A DNA stretch of 64,000 bases from Obscuribacter phosphatis_A (lineage in GTDB: Bacteria; Cyanobacteriota; Vampirovibrionia; Obscuribacterales; Obscuribacteraceae), in the NCBI GenBank assembly GCA_017303615.1, contig JAFLCK010000013.1:62001-126000 (forward strand), read 5' to 3'. The stretch's first letter is position 1, and each line of letters begins with the position of its first letter. The notes below the pieces were generated by a model. The model was not told where the DNA came from and ran no database searches. It was given only the letters and a program-made list of their open reading frames with translations. Positions 24,411-33,338 of this stretch are shown here, piece after piece. The translations under genes were made by a program, and so were the position numbers.

Positions 24411-26321
24411 CTAGCCCAGTGTGATTTTGGGATAGAGCCCTGGAATTACCCGGAGATGTCCTTCTTCGATCATTTCGTCGATTGTTTCAAGAATCGTTTC
24501 TTGTCTGCGATGCGAGCAGGCGCCGTATAGTTTCAATTTATCGAAACCTTTCTCGGTAATTTTCTTTGACTTGCTGCCCGACAAGATGGCTGCTATTGTC
24601 GTTCGCCCGACCTGTCCCTTTAGCTCGCCCACCAGTGCCATTATGGCGGCGTGCAGATTTTCGCCGCGATTAATGCCTTTGGGGCTGGTGTCGACAAAAC
24701 TCTTGCGTTCCACTGCTTTGCCGAGCGCACCAAAGGCGTTCTTGCCGAGGGTAAAAGGCTTTTCCGCTCTGGCACCGCTGGTTTTGTTGCCCCGGGCGGG
24801 GCTGCAAATATCACAGCCGGTGCAATCGCCGTTCAGGGTTTGACCAAAATAGCCCAAGATATTACGACGCAGACAAGTGCGAGATAGCGCATAAGCAATC
24901 ATCTTTTCAAGACGGTCGCTGTCTAGTTCTTTGCGGCGCTTTAGTATATCTGTGTCCAGCCAGCTGATTTCTTTGATTAGCTTGACCCGTCCCTGATCCA
25001 TGGCGATCATGCTTAACTGGTTGAAGAGATCTAGTGTACTGATAAGCGGACTGTCTTTGATTTCAACATTGGCTAAGATTGTTTCTCGACTATGGCTTGT
25101 GTTCTTGTTTGCCTTTAGAAAGTCATATACTTCAAAAACTTGTTTGTCGGTTGGATACTTGTTATTGGTCAACCAGCGCTGGGTGTAAATATCTTTCGAC
25201 TGATAGAGCAAGGTGCAAACAGCATGGTTGCCGTCTCTGCCGGCGCGACCAGCTTCTTGATAGTAGTTTTCCAGGGTGGAAGGCATGTTGTAGTGAATCA
25301 CTCTTCGAATGCTTGCCTTGTCCACACCCATGCCAAAAGCATTGGTGCAGACAATCACTTTTACTTGATCTTCTTCGAATCTTTTTTGCATAGCCTTGCG
25401 CATGGGTAAAGGCATACCGGCATGATAATAGGCGGCTTTGATGCCGGCGGCAGTAATTCGCCGCGAAAGGGCTTCGGCTTCCTTGCGTGTGGCTGCATAA
25501 ATTATGGCGCTGCCTGGCTCAGTTTTGTTGAAGTTTATAGAGGTGCCGTGATCTAGTTCTAGAGTCTGCTTTAGCCTTGCTATCAAATGACGATCTTTGT
25601 CGTCGGGGTTGTCGCATTTCTCGACTTCCAAAACAAGATTGGGGCGATTGAAGTCGCCCTTGACCACGGTCATATCTAAGCCGAGATTGCTGATTATGTC
25701 TGATTGTACTTTGTTGGTGGCTGTAGCAGTCAGGGCCATCACCACCGCCCGTGGTACCAACGGCAAAAGATTCTTCAGGTGGCGATAATGCGGTCTAAAA
25801 TCATGACCCCATTGGCTGATGCAGTGGGCTTCGTCGATAACCAACAAAGCGACGTCCAGTCTTTGCAATAAGCTTATAAAACGAGGAGAATCAAGTCTCT
25901 CCGGTGCGATATAGACAAGTTTATAGCGACCAGAAAGCATGCCTTCTATGCGGTCGTCTATTTCTTCGGCGTCGATTGTACTGTTGATAAAAGTGGCGTT
26001 ATTGATACCTCGTCTTCTTAGTCCGCTGATTTGATCTTCCATAAGGGCAATCAAAGGCGAAATCACCAGGGTCAGCCCAGGCAACATCTGGCTTGGTAGT
26101 TGATAGCACAGCGACTTGCCATAGCCTGTGGGCAATAGGTTGAGTGTATGCTTGCCGGACATGGTCAGGGCTATTGATTCGGCTTGCTTTTCTCTAAGGC
26201 TGGTTAGTCCGAAGAGTTTATGCAGCACGTCTTCTTGTAGGGGGATAGAGACCTGGGAGTTTAGAGTGCCGCTGTTCATATTGATGTTTGCCCTGCTGCC
26301 TATTTTGCCTTGCGGCGCCAT
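24411..26321 (-). CDS. recQ: ATP-dependent DNA helicase RecQ
   Basis: A 636-residue superfamily 2 helicase. Walker A is TGYGKS (residues 65-70), the DEAH box is at 163-166 (VIDEAHCISQWGHDFRP), and motif VI is YYQEAGRAGRDG. The RecQ zinc-binding site is visible as CLRRNILGYFG...CTGCDIC. The C-terminal region after about residue 520 has winged-helix-like sequence but no clear HRDC domain. It unwinds forked and recombination intermediates. The start is uncertain; an alternative ATG is 14 codons in. No operon partners upstream. Confidence 0.93.
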   Translation of the reverse strand: MAPQGKIGSRANINMNSGTLNSQVSIPLQEDVLHKLFGLTSLREKQAESIALTMSGKHTLNLLPTGYGKSLCYQLPSQMLPGLTLVISPLIALMEDQISGLRRRGINNATFINSTIDAEEIDDRIEGMLSGRYKLVYIAPERLDSPRFISLLQRLDVALLVIDEAHCISQWGHDFRPHYRHLKNLLPLVPRAVVMALTATATNKVQSDIISNLGLDMTVVKGDFNRPNLVLEVEKCDNPDDKDRHLIARLKQTLELDHGTSINFNKTEPGSAIIYAATRKEAEALSRRITAAGIKAAYYHAGMPLPMRKAMQKRFEEDQVKVIVCTNAFGMGVDKASIRRVIHYNMPSTLENYYQEAGRAGRDGNHAVCTLLYQSKDIYTQRWLTNNKYPTDKQVFEVYDFLKANKNTSHSRETILANVEIKDSPLISTLDLFNQLSMIAMDQGRVKLIKEISWLDTDILKRRKELDSDRLEKMIAYALSRTCLRRNILGYFGQTLNGDCTGCDICSPARGNKTSGARAEKPFTLGKNAFGALGKAVERKSFVDTSPKGINRGENLHAAIMALVGELKGQVGRTTIAAILSGSKSKKITEKGFDKLKLYGACSHRRQETILETIDEMIEEGHLRVIPGLYPKITLG

Positions 26322-26447
26322 CGCATAAGTTTAGCGGTTTTGGCGCATCAATAAATGTGCAAGAGCACATTTTATTTTTAGGCTTGGCGGGGTGTCCGTA
26401 TATGCGATCGCTGACGTATGGATATCCAGCTTTGGGCGCTTGGCTCT

Positions 26448-26867
26448 TTATTCAGTTTTAGAAAGTTTCACAGGATCTAGTTCTTCATAGCCTGATAAGG
26501 GGCAAGGGATTCTTTGAAAATCCCAGTCAGTCATTTTCATAACTACCATTTCTACGGTAGTGTAGACTAAACTGCCGGGCATGAGGTGGCCACCGTAGGT
26601 GGTGCCATCGCCGTCGGATACAGACAGGTGAATGTGCGAGCCGGCGCTCGAGACCACGCCGGTTTGCGAGACTATCTCGAAGTGTCCGTTTAAAACGGTG
26701 CTTTCTTCCTTATTGGCAAAACGCAAATTGACTTTAGTGAGCGAGCCTACCAGGCAGAGAATGACGCCTGCCTTTATCTGGTTTTCGGCAATGAGGGCGT
26801 CTATTTCGCTAAATAGCTCTTGGCCGGGCTTCAGCCGTTTTACCAAAATGGTTTCGGTACTGGTCAT
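26448..26867 (-). CDS. PPC/DUF296-domain protein
   Basis: A 139-residue protein matching the plants-and-prokaryotes-conserved (PPC, DUF296) domain. The signature GSHIHLSVSDGDGTTYGGHL contains the His residues that bind zinc in archaeal and bacterial members, and EIDALIAENQIKAGVILCLV is the typical N-terminal helix-strand. Bacterial PPC proteins form trimers, and their role is unsettled. It starts 2 bp after the stop of the large DUF4388 gene, so it is in the same operon. Confidence 0.85.
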   Translation of the reverse strand: MTSTETILVKRLKPGQELFSEIDALIAENQIKAGVILCLVGSLTKVNLRFANKEESTVLNGHFEIVSQTGVVSSAGSHIHLSVSDGDGTTYGGHLMPGSLVYTTVEMVVMKMTDWDFQRIPCPLSGYEELDPVKLSKTE

Positions 26868-26869
26868 TT

Positions 26870-29674
26870 TTAAGCTTCGCCTTGCTTAAACTCAGGGCTT
26901 GCGGTTCTATTTTCTTGTTTAGATTCTTGCTTGTGCAATTCGAAGCCCCTACGGCTCACTCGCGCCTTTCTCTGAGCTTCGATGGCAAAGCCCACCATCT
27001 TTTGCCATTCAAAAGTATCACCGGGTACGCAGGCAATGCCAAAGCTATAGTCCCAGTCTGAATGACCTTCTTTCAGTTTGCCAAAATGTCTGGTACAGAT
27101 ATCTGAAAAATTCGAGACGAACATGGCGGCTAAGTTGCTGTCTAAGCCAGGCATCAAAAGAGCGAAATGTTCTTCTTCAAAATGAGTGAACCAGTCTATC
27201 GAGCGTTTGGCTTCTACTATTTCGGCTAAGACCAAATGAATAGCCTCTTTGTCTTCCAGTGATAGATGCGAAGGCAGTTTGCCATGCTTTCTAATTTCCA
27301 AAATAGCTATACTGAGGGGCCACATTTGGGTGCGAGCCCTTTCAAATTCGCGCTCAATAAGCCAGATTAGAAACTCGAAGCGATAGAGACCCGTGCGAGT
27401 ATCGTGCAGTTTTGCTGAAAAATCATCGGCTTGCTGTTTGTTGTAAGCCCATTTTGTGGTCAGTCGGGCCGCAATATCTTCAACATCCATACCGTCGTTT
27501 GAGATATTGACCATGCCGGCTTGCACCAGTCGATAGAGAGCATGTAGCCAAATATGCTTTGGTAAGTCGGCTAGTTCCACAGCATCAGTAACAATCGGGC
27601 TTTCGCAAAGGGCGATAAAGAGATCCCAAATGCAGTCTTCCCACTCAATTCCTCGCCCTTCCAGTCTGGCTCTGAATTCGTCCTTATCTGAGCAAAATTC
27701 CTTCGGCATCAGGGCTGAATACATCGTCAAACCAAGCGATTTGAGATATTTATTCTCATCAAATAGAGTGGCTGCTTCCAAGAGAAAGCTTTGAAAGCGC
27801 ACCTTTAGTGTTACTTGGGGGGCTCGCTGTTCGGGTAAAAAGCGAAACCAGCCTTCTTCCTGAATAATGAAGTCGTAAAGTACTTCCAGCCCGCTGTCTT
27901 TCAATGAGCTGGCGTGGACCGGCTTGCCGTTATCAAAATAGATCGACAGCATGCCGTCTTTACCGCTAACTTCCAAGACGCCGGTATTGTCGTTCAGGGC
28001 GATTGTCTGCAAGAGCCCAAGGCTGGGCATGGTCTTGAGATTTCCTTCAAAGATTAGGGTCTCGCGGTGACGTCTTTCTTGCTGGGCAGCATAGCCCACG
28101 GGTGGACCGTTCACCCTATGATCGTTGTGCTTGTCTACCTCAAAGATCGGGCTTTCCCCAGGCTCTCGCTCTCCCGAAGCTCTCGAACTTGCTCCGAAAC
28201 TTCCGCTGGCGCGGCTGGCTGAATTAGAGGCTGGTGATTTTGCCGAATAAGACGAATCGCCGCCCAAAAGTTCCGGCTTGCCAAGTAAGTCGAATTGGCT
28301 AGAGGGGCTGGGGATGGGTGTTTCGGGGCTGGAGCCGCCGGAGGCTTGGGCTTTGGGTTGAAATTCTTGTTTGCGAATTTGGTCCTGTAAATCAACCGAT
28401 ATCGGTTGATTTACAAAGCCACCGCTTGACGAGTTTGAATTTAGTGAGTCGAAACTGCCGCCCATGGTGAAAGGGTCTTGCCCCTTTTTGTCAAAGTCGC
28501 TAGCCGCCATGCTCAAATTCATGTTTGCGTTCATGTTTAGGTTCATGTTCAAGTTTGCATTCATGCCGGCCAGAGCACTGGCGCCAAAAGCTTGTGGTTT
28601 GGTTTGCAGGGCGCGCCAAAGGTCTTTGATATGGCGCAGCACTTCCTGGGCATCGACCGTATGAATGATGAGCTTCTCGCCCCTGCCGCCGCTTTCGGTG
28701 GACGGTTCGATGGTAAAGGTCATTTCGCCGGTGTCTTTGTGGCAGACCGCCGAGACCAGCAAAGAAAGGTTGCCGCTAAAGCCCAGTGAAGTGAGATAAA
28801 AGGTCTTGCCGGGCTTGCTTGCCGCCCTTTGCATCATTTCTTGAATGTTGTCGGAATCGGGAAAAGCTTTGATGCGATGCATAGTCTGATTGTTCTGCGG
28901 CGCCAGTTTTGCCTTCTTGAGCTTCTCGAAGGCGACCCGCTCTTCTGTTGTCAGGTTGTAGAGCTGACCCTGGTCGATGAACATGTCAAATATGTCAGAA
29001 CGCTCCAGTTTCGACTTCTTCAAAGCTTCGCTGAACTTTTCGAGGGCTTTGAGATAGGCTTGGCGGGCAATATTCTTCTGCCCGGCTGATTGCTCAAAAA
29101 AGGCTTGCATTGTAAATACCCGAGCCGCCAATAACTCGGGGGGATGTGGCAAGGAGCCCATCAGTCCCTGCAACTCCTCTAACAAGCTGCGGCAGCGGGT
29201 TAATCTTCCGGCTGCTTCTGATGCCAGGGCTGAAGCCGCCAGCTGCCTGGCTCTTTGCAGGTTTGAGAAGATTGAGTCGATTATCAGCTCAGCGGCTGGA
29301 ATGTCTGCACCGACAAGCTCTTTGCGAATCATCAGAGACTGATCGAACATGCGATCGTGGCGGCTGGTGTTTTCATGCCGGCTTAGGGGATTGAACTCTG
29401 AAAGTTCCACCAATTCATCGGAAAGCTTGAGGAAAAAATGGTCGTCTTTGGGGCTCACAGTTTTAAGGGTGGCCAGCAAGATTTCGTCAGATGCTTTGAA
29501 GTTACCGCTAAGCGAGAGAGCCTTGATCAGGTGGCAAGCAGTCTCATAACCGCTGGCAGGTAGTTCGGGGTTTTGGCCAAGGCGGGCTTTAAGCTGGTTG
29601 TAGGCTTCTGAAAGGCGGTTATCTTTGATCAGCTGGGCTATGCGGTCATAATCAAAATTACTGGTACTTTGCAA
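26870..29674 (-). CDS. Large signalling protein: TPR-like region, DUF4388 domain, degenerate GGDEF-like domain
   Basis: A 934-residue protein. Residues 1-300 are helical and TPR-like. Residues about 360-530 are low complexity (Asn/Met runs, Ser/Gly/Pro). About residues 538-645 match DUF4388 (PatA N-terminal-type): LIFEGNLKTMPSLGLLQTIA, GVLEVSGKDGMLSIYFDNGK. About residues 775-920 look like a nucleotide cyclase fold, but the GGDEF site reads FEEEHFALLMPG near residue 833, so diguanylate cyclase activity is unlikely. In cyanobacteria DUF4388 proteins act in pilus/phototaxis signalling; the role here is unknown. A 30-bp palindrome is embedded in its coding sequence. Confidence 0.75.
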   Translation of the reverse strand: MQSTSNFDYDRIAQLIKDNRLSEAYNQLKARLGQNPELPASGYETACHLIKALSLSGNFKASDEILLATLKTVSPKDDHFFLKLSDELVELSEFNPLSRHENTSRHDRMFDQSLMIRKELVGADIPAAELIIDSIFSNLQRARQLAASALASEAAGRLTRCRSLLEELQGLMGSLPHPPELLAARVFTMQAFFEQSAGQKNIARQAYLKALEKFSEALKKSKLERSDIFDMFIDQGQLYNLTTEERVAFEKLKKAKLAPQNNQTMHRIKAFPDSDNIQEMMQRAASKPGKTFYLTSLGFSGNLSLLVSAVCHKDTGEMTFTIEPSTESGGRGEKLIIHTVDAQEVLRHIKDLWRALQTKPQAFGASALAGMNANLNMNLNMNANMNLSMAASDFDKKGQDPFTMGGSFDSLNSNSSSGGFVNQPISVDLQDQIRKQEFQPKAQASGGSSPETPIPSPSSQFDLLGKPELLGGDSSYSAKSPASNSASRASGSFGASSRASGEREPGESPIFEVDKHNDHRVNGPPVGYAAQQERRHRETLIFEGNLKTMPSLGLLQTIALNDNTGVLEVSGKDGMLSIYFDNGKPVHASSLKDSGLEVLYDFIIQEEGWFRFLPEQRAPQVTLKVRFQSFLLEAATLFDENKYLKSLGLTMYSALMPKEFCSDKDEFRARLEGRGIEWEDCIWDLFIALCESPIVTDAVELADLPKHIWLHALYRLVQAGMVNISNDGMDVEDIAARLTTKWAYNKQQADDFSAKLHDTRTGLYRFEFLIWLIEREFERARTQMWPLSIAILEIRKHGKLPSHLSLEDKEAIHLVLAEIVEAKRSIDWFTHFEEEHFALLMPGLDSNLAAMFVSNFSDICTRHFGKLKEGHSDWDYSFGIACVPGDTFEWQKMVGFAIEAQRKARVSRRGFELHKQESKQENRTASPEFKQGEA
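28386..28415. repeat. Perfect 30-bp palindrome, ACCGATATCGGT core, inside a gene
   Basis: Positions 28386-28400 are the exact reverse complement of 28401-28415, with core ACCGATATCGGT. It lies in the low-complexity linker of the DUF4388 gene, and the minus strand reads it in frame as VNQPISVDL. Relatives are at 44894 and 55867. Confidence 0.85.
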
Positions 29675-29944
29675 GCTTTGCCTTCCTTAACCTTCTTTTG
29701 GACCTCTGAAGACTCAATTAGCGCAGCTAATCTTTCGTCTATATATCTTCCATTAGTGATACCCTACCCCAGCCTTGCTCATGTTAATCTGTCTGTCAGC
29801 CTCCGATTGGCGGTCTTTACCTTAACTGGAACCGCGTTTTTTCTAGAGCACAGTGAAGAAACGATGAGCGGTGTTACTGGTAGTGTCTTTGTGGTATCGG
29901 TGGCGGTGTCGTATTCCTTGCCTGGGGTGTTTAGGAAGATTTCT

Positions 29945-31588
29945 ATGGCTATAGAGTTGTCGAGATCTGCAGAGACACCTGCTGTTAGCAGAAGATTAGG
30001 CGCAATATCGAAATCAAGAATTGGATGCCTGACCGTCTTCTTCTGCGGAGCTGCTCTGGCTTTTTCCTCGCTTGTGCTTAGTTGTTGGCAGACGGCGGCT
30101 TCGGCAGCCCAGCTCGAAGGCGCAGGCTTAGAATTCAAAGATGCTCTGGCCGCTTATGAAAAAAATCCTACAGACCATCGCAGCGTATATAATCTGGCTG
30201 CTCTCACCAGTCAACTGGGTGATCGTGAGCAAGCCTTGCCTCTGTTTGAGAAAGCCGTCGACCTCGACAGCGAAGATTTCTATTCTCATCTGGGACTCTG
30301 TCAGTCGCTGGCTATCGAGTACCTGGTTGATAAGAAAGACGGCGTAGCCGAAGCTTTTCAATCTGAGCAAAAGTGGAAGCGTGTTTTGCATGAACTGAAG
30401 CTGGCTGAGACTTTACTTTGGCAAGACCGGTGGCTCTCTGCCGGGCGTCGGATGGAAGCCCTGGTCTTGCTTTGTAAAACACAGATGCAGTTGCATCAGT
30501 TCGATCGAGCTTTGCTTCTCTTGCAGAAAGTGCGATCTCAAAAGCCTTTCTTTCTGGAAGGGTCGTCGGCTGAACGTTCTGTCGCCGAGGCTTTCTTTCA
30601 AGGCGAGCTGAAAGAATATGAGCTCATTTGTCGCTTTGCAGGCTGTTTAGAAAGTGAGAGCGGCACTGGGCTTCGCTTGAAGCCAAACCCTAACAGAGAA
30701 GAGTTGATGGCGCTCTCTTTTGCAGTTCTGAACGGCGAAAGAAAACTAAAAAGTCCCGAAACCTTGCGGGTTATCTTGGGCGGTATTGTGCTGCCGGCAA
30801 ATGAGCGTAGGTTTCAGGCGTCGGGCAATAAGCGGCTGTTGTATGCCAATAAGCCTGGGTCGCCGCTTCCTTCGGCAAAGCTTTTGGCTCTGGCGGCACG
30901 CCAGATTGAGACCAGCTTCCCAAATGATGCTGCTCTTTGGCTTCTTTTAGCTCGCCTTGAGGGAGGCGCCGCTGCCGAAAAACACTATAGACGCGCTCTG
31001 GCTCTAAAGAAAGATAGTTTGGCGGGAAACCTCGGGCTATCTTTGTTGCTTGCCAAACGCAGTGTTTCGGCTGCTCGTACGCAGCTTGCGGGCTATCGGA
31101 AGTTGCTGTCTGGGCTTGAGCCAGGCGCTGATGTCATTATTGCCGACCGGACAACAGCTATGGCTCTTTCTCTTCTGCCATCAACTAATTTGCCATTAAC
31201 TAATAATGCTTCTCGGGTGCGCACTGTTGGTGGTGGCACTGCCTTTGCCCTGCCTTTGCAGATCGTCCGACTTGATTGCGGCTGCAGCCTGGGCTCGGCG
31301 CTCTTGCAATTGAGCCGAAAAAATGATCTTGCTTATCTCGGCTTACAGGCGCGACAGGGTGGTCTGGGGCTGGCCATTTTTACTGCGAAAAAGGCGGCCC
31401 TCGCCTTTTCAAAGTATGAGCAGCCTGACTTAACCGTTTCGGCAATTGAGCCTGCTAGATCGGGGCTGCGACGCATTGCTGATTTCTCAGAATTGGCAGA
31501 TGCCATACTTACTTTCCAGTCAGCTTTCTATTTGCCTGCGCTTGAATTGGGCAATGCTGACTTTCCCCCTTTGCCTCTTGCTATATAA
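29945..31588 (+). CDS. Exported TPR protein
   Basis: A 547-residue protein from the ATG at 29945, which has AGGA 8 bp upstream. This start gives a long signal peptide (core CLTVFFCGAALAFSSLVLSC, ending ASAAQ). Earlier in-frame starts reach back into the divergent DUF4388 gene and are unlikely. TPR-like units include HRSVYNLAALTSQLGDREQA and DRALLLLQKVRSQKPFFLEG. The C-terminal 130 residues are different (LDCGCSLGSALLQLSRKNDL). Likely periplasmic; function unknown. Confidence 0.65.
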   Translation: MAIELSRSAETPAVSRRLGAISKSRIGCLTVFFCGAALAFSSLVLSCWQTAASAAQLEGAGLEFKDALAAYEKNPTDHRSVYNLAALTSQLGDREQALPLFEKAVDLDSEDFYSHLGLCQSLAIEYLVDKKDGVAEAFQSEQKWKRVLHELKLAETLLWQDRWLSAGRRMEALVLLCKTQMQLHQFDRALLLLQKVRSQKPFFLEGSSAERSVAEAFFQGELKEYELICRFAGCLESESGTGLRLKPNPNREELMALSFAVLNGERKLKSPETLRVILGGIVLPANERRFQASGNKRLLYANKPGSPLPSAKLLALAARQIETSFPNDAALWLLLARLEGGAAAEKHYRRALALKKDSLAGNLGLSLLLAKRSVSAARTQLAGYRKLLSGLEPGADVIIADRTTAMALSLLPSTNLPLTNNASRVRTVGGGTAFALPLQIVRLDCGCSLGSALLQLSRKNDLAYLGLQARQGGLGLAIFTAKKAALAFSKYEQPDLTVSAIEPARSGLRRIADFSELADAILTFQSAFYLPALELGNADFPPLPLAI

Positions 31589-31643
31589 AGCTTATTTGAT
31601 TTATATCTCAAACTGCCTTTGGCTTTGTAAACTTTAGTTCTAG

Positions 31644-32216
31644 ATGGCTGGTCTTTTGCCGCCGGAAAGCAACGAGCTGTTTGGGAGGTTGAAGATTTCT
31701 GTGGGTCGCCTTAAGACAATCAACTTTAAGCGCTGGATAGACGAAAATCGTCATTTGCTCAAACCGCCAGTCGGCAATAAGCTCATTTGGGAAGACCGCG
31801 AATTTATCGTCATGGTCGTCGGCGGACCCAATAAAAGAACCGATTATCATGTCAATGGCGGTGAAGAGTTCTTTTATCAGGTGGAAGGCAATATGACCCT
31901 GAAAGTCTATGACGAAGGGTGTTTGCAAGATGTACCAATAAACGAAGGCGAGATTTTTCTTTTGCCGCCCGGAGTGCCCCATAGCCCGCAGAGACCTGAA
32001 GGGACTGTCGGTTTAGTGATCGAGAAGAAAAGAGAAGAGGGCGAACTGGACGGTTTTGTCTGGTTCTGTCAAGGTTGTGGAGAGAAGCTCTATGACGAGT
32101 ATTTTCATCTCACCAATATAGTCACTCAGTTTCCTCCGATATTCGAACGCTTTTATGCCTCAGACGAAAACACCACTTGCAAAAAGTGCGGGCTGAAAAT
32201 GACCAAGCCTAATTAA
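31644..32216 (+). CDS. nbaC: 3-hydroxyanthranilate 3,4-dioxygenase
   Basis: Fe(II) cupin enzyme that opens 3-hydroxyanthranilate to 2-amino-3-carboxymuconate semialdehyde. Iron ligands are visible as H69 and E75 (DYHVNGGEEFFYQ) and H113 (PPGVPHSPQRP). The C-terminal rubredoxin-like metal site of bacterial enzymes is C142-x2-C145 and C179-x2-C182. The ATG has a poor ribosome site; a GTG at 31701, 12 bp after GGGAGG, would give the usual family N-terminus (VGRLKTINFKRWIDENRH) and may be the real start. First gene of the kynurenine operon. Confidence 0.93.
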   Translation: MAGLLPPESNELFGRLKISVGRLKTINFKRWIDENRHLLKPPVGNKLIWEDREFIVMVVGGPNKRTDYHVNGGEEFFYQVEGNMTLKVYDEGCLQDVPINEGEIFLLPPGVPHSPQRPEGTVGLVIEKKREEGELDGFVWFCQGCGEKLYDEYFHLTNIVTQFPPIFERFYASDENTTCKKCGLKMTKPN

Positions 32217-32233
32217 TTGGTCTAGAGCTAAAG

Positions 32234-33256
32234 ATGCCAAAGCAGAAGATGCCTAAAATAGATATTCATACCCATCTATTGCCGCAAGATTTGCCTGATT
32301 GGAAATCGCAGTTCGGCTATGGCGGCTTTATCAAGCTTGAGACCTTGCCCTGTTGCAAACGGGCTCGTATGGTCAGAGACGACGGTAAGTTCTTTCGAGA
32401 AGTGGAAGAGAATCTCTGGTCGGCTCAGGCCCGTCTGGCTGATATGACAAGGACCGGAGTAGATAAACAGGTGCTTTCCACTGTGCCTGTCATGTTCAAT
32501 TATTGGGCTGGAGCGAAAGATACGCTTGCCTTGGCTAGGTATTTGAATGACCATCTCGCTTCGGTTGTACACGAGCATCCTGAGCGCTTTTATGGTCTTG
32601 GTACCGTGCCTTTGCAAGATACCGAACTGGCTTGTGTAGAACTCGACCGCATCATGAAAGAGCTCAATCTGAGCGGGGTGCAGATTGCCAGCAATGTGGG
32701 CGAAGCTAATCTTTCAGATGAGCGGCTCTTTCCTTTCTTTCAAGAATGTGAGCGTCTTGGTGCTGCTGTTTTTGTCCATCCTTGGTATATGATGGGCGAG
32801 GATAACATGCAGAAATACTGGCTGCCCTGGCTGGTGGGCATGCCGGCTGAAGGCGCTCGCGCTATAGCTAGTATGATTTTCGGCGGCATCTTTGAGCGTT
32901 TACCCAAGTTAAGAGTTGCCTTCGCCCATGGTGGCGGTTCTTTTCCCTTTACTTGGGGGCGTCTAGAGCATGGTTTTCAGGCTCGTCCAGATCTTTGCGC
33001 CGTAGATAATCCCTATCCACCCAGTCGTTATTTAGGCCGCTTTTGGGTCGATTCTCTGGTGCACGATACGAAAGCCCTGCAACATGTCATCGATTTGGTC
33101 GGCGCCGAGCGTGTTTGTTTGGGCAGCGACTATCCCTTCCCTTTGGGTGAAAATGAGCCCGGTAGCTTGATTGAAAGTACAGTCGGCGACGACATCAAAG
33201 AGACTGTCCTATATAAAAGTGCCAAGCTCTTTCTTGGTTTAAGCGACAGAGATTGA
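32234..33256 (+). CDS. nbaD: 2-amino-3-carboxymuconate-6-semialdehyde decarboxylase
   Basis: Zinc amidohydrolase-fold decarboxylase (ACMSD) that diverts the ring-cleavage product from quinolinate formation to 2-aminomuconate semialdehyde. Metal ligands are visible as H12 and H14 (KIDIHTHLLP), the later His in FVHPWYMMG, the His in VAFAHGGGSFPF and the Asp in CLGSDYPFPLG. Length (340) is typical. A second in-frame ATG five codons in gives the family-standard N-terminus. It follows the dioxygenase by 17 bp. Confidence 0.93.
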   Translation: MPKQKMPKIDIHTHLLPQDLPDWKSQFGYGGFIKLETLPCCKRARMVRDDGKFFREVEENLWSAQARLADMTRTGVDKQVLSTVPVMFNYWAGAKDTLALARYLNDHLASVVHEHPERFYGLGTVPLQDTELACVELDRIMKELNLSGVQIASNVGEANLSDERLFPFFQECERLGAAVFVHPWYMMGEDNMQKYWLPWLVGMPAEGARAIASMIFGGIFERLPKLRVAFAHGGGSFPFTWGRLEHGFQARPDLCAVDNPYPPSRYLGRFWVDSLVHDTKALQHVIDLVGAERVCLGSDYPFPLGENEPGSLIESTVGDDIKETVLYKSAKLFLGLSDRD

Positions 33257-33338
33257 AATTGAGAAGAAATTGAAAGTAAGTAGAGAGTGGCAATTAACTG
33301 ATCTTGAAATTAGAGTTTGCAATGCGAGGAGCGATTGA

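Noticed and set aside
7946..26411. Cyanobacterial HIP1 octamers GCGATCGC at 7946-7953 and 26404-26411
   Set aside because: Only two were noticed in 64 kb, close to chance; there is no sign of the strong over-representation seen in HIP1-rich cyanobacteria.
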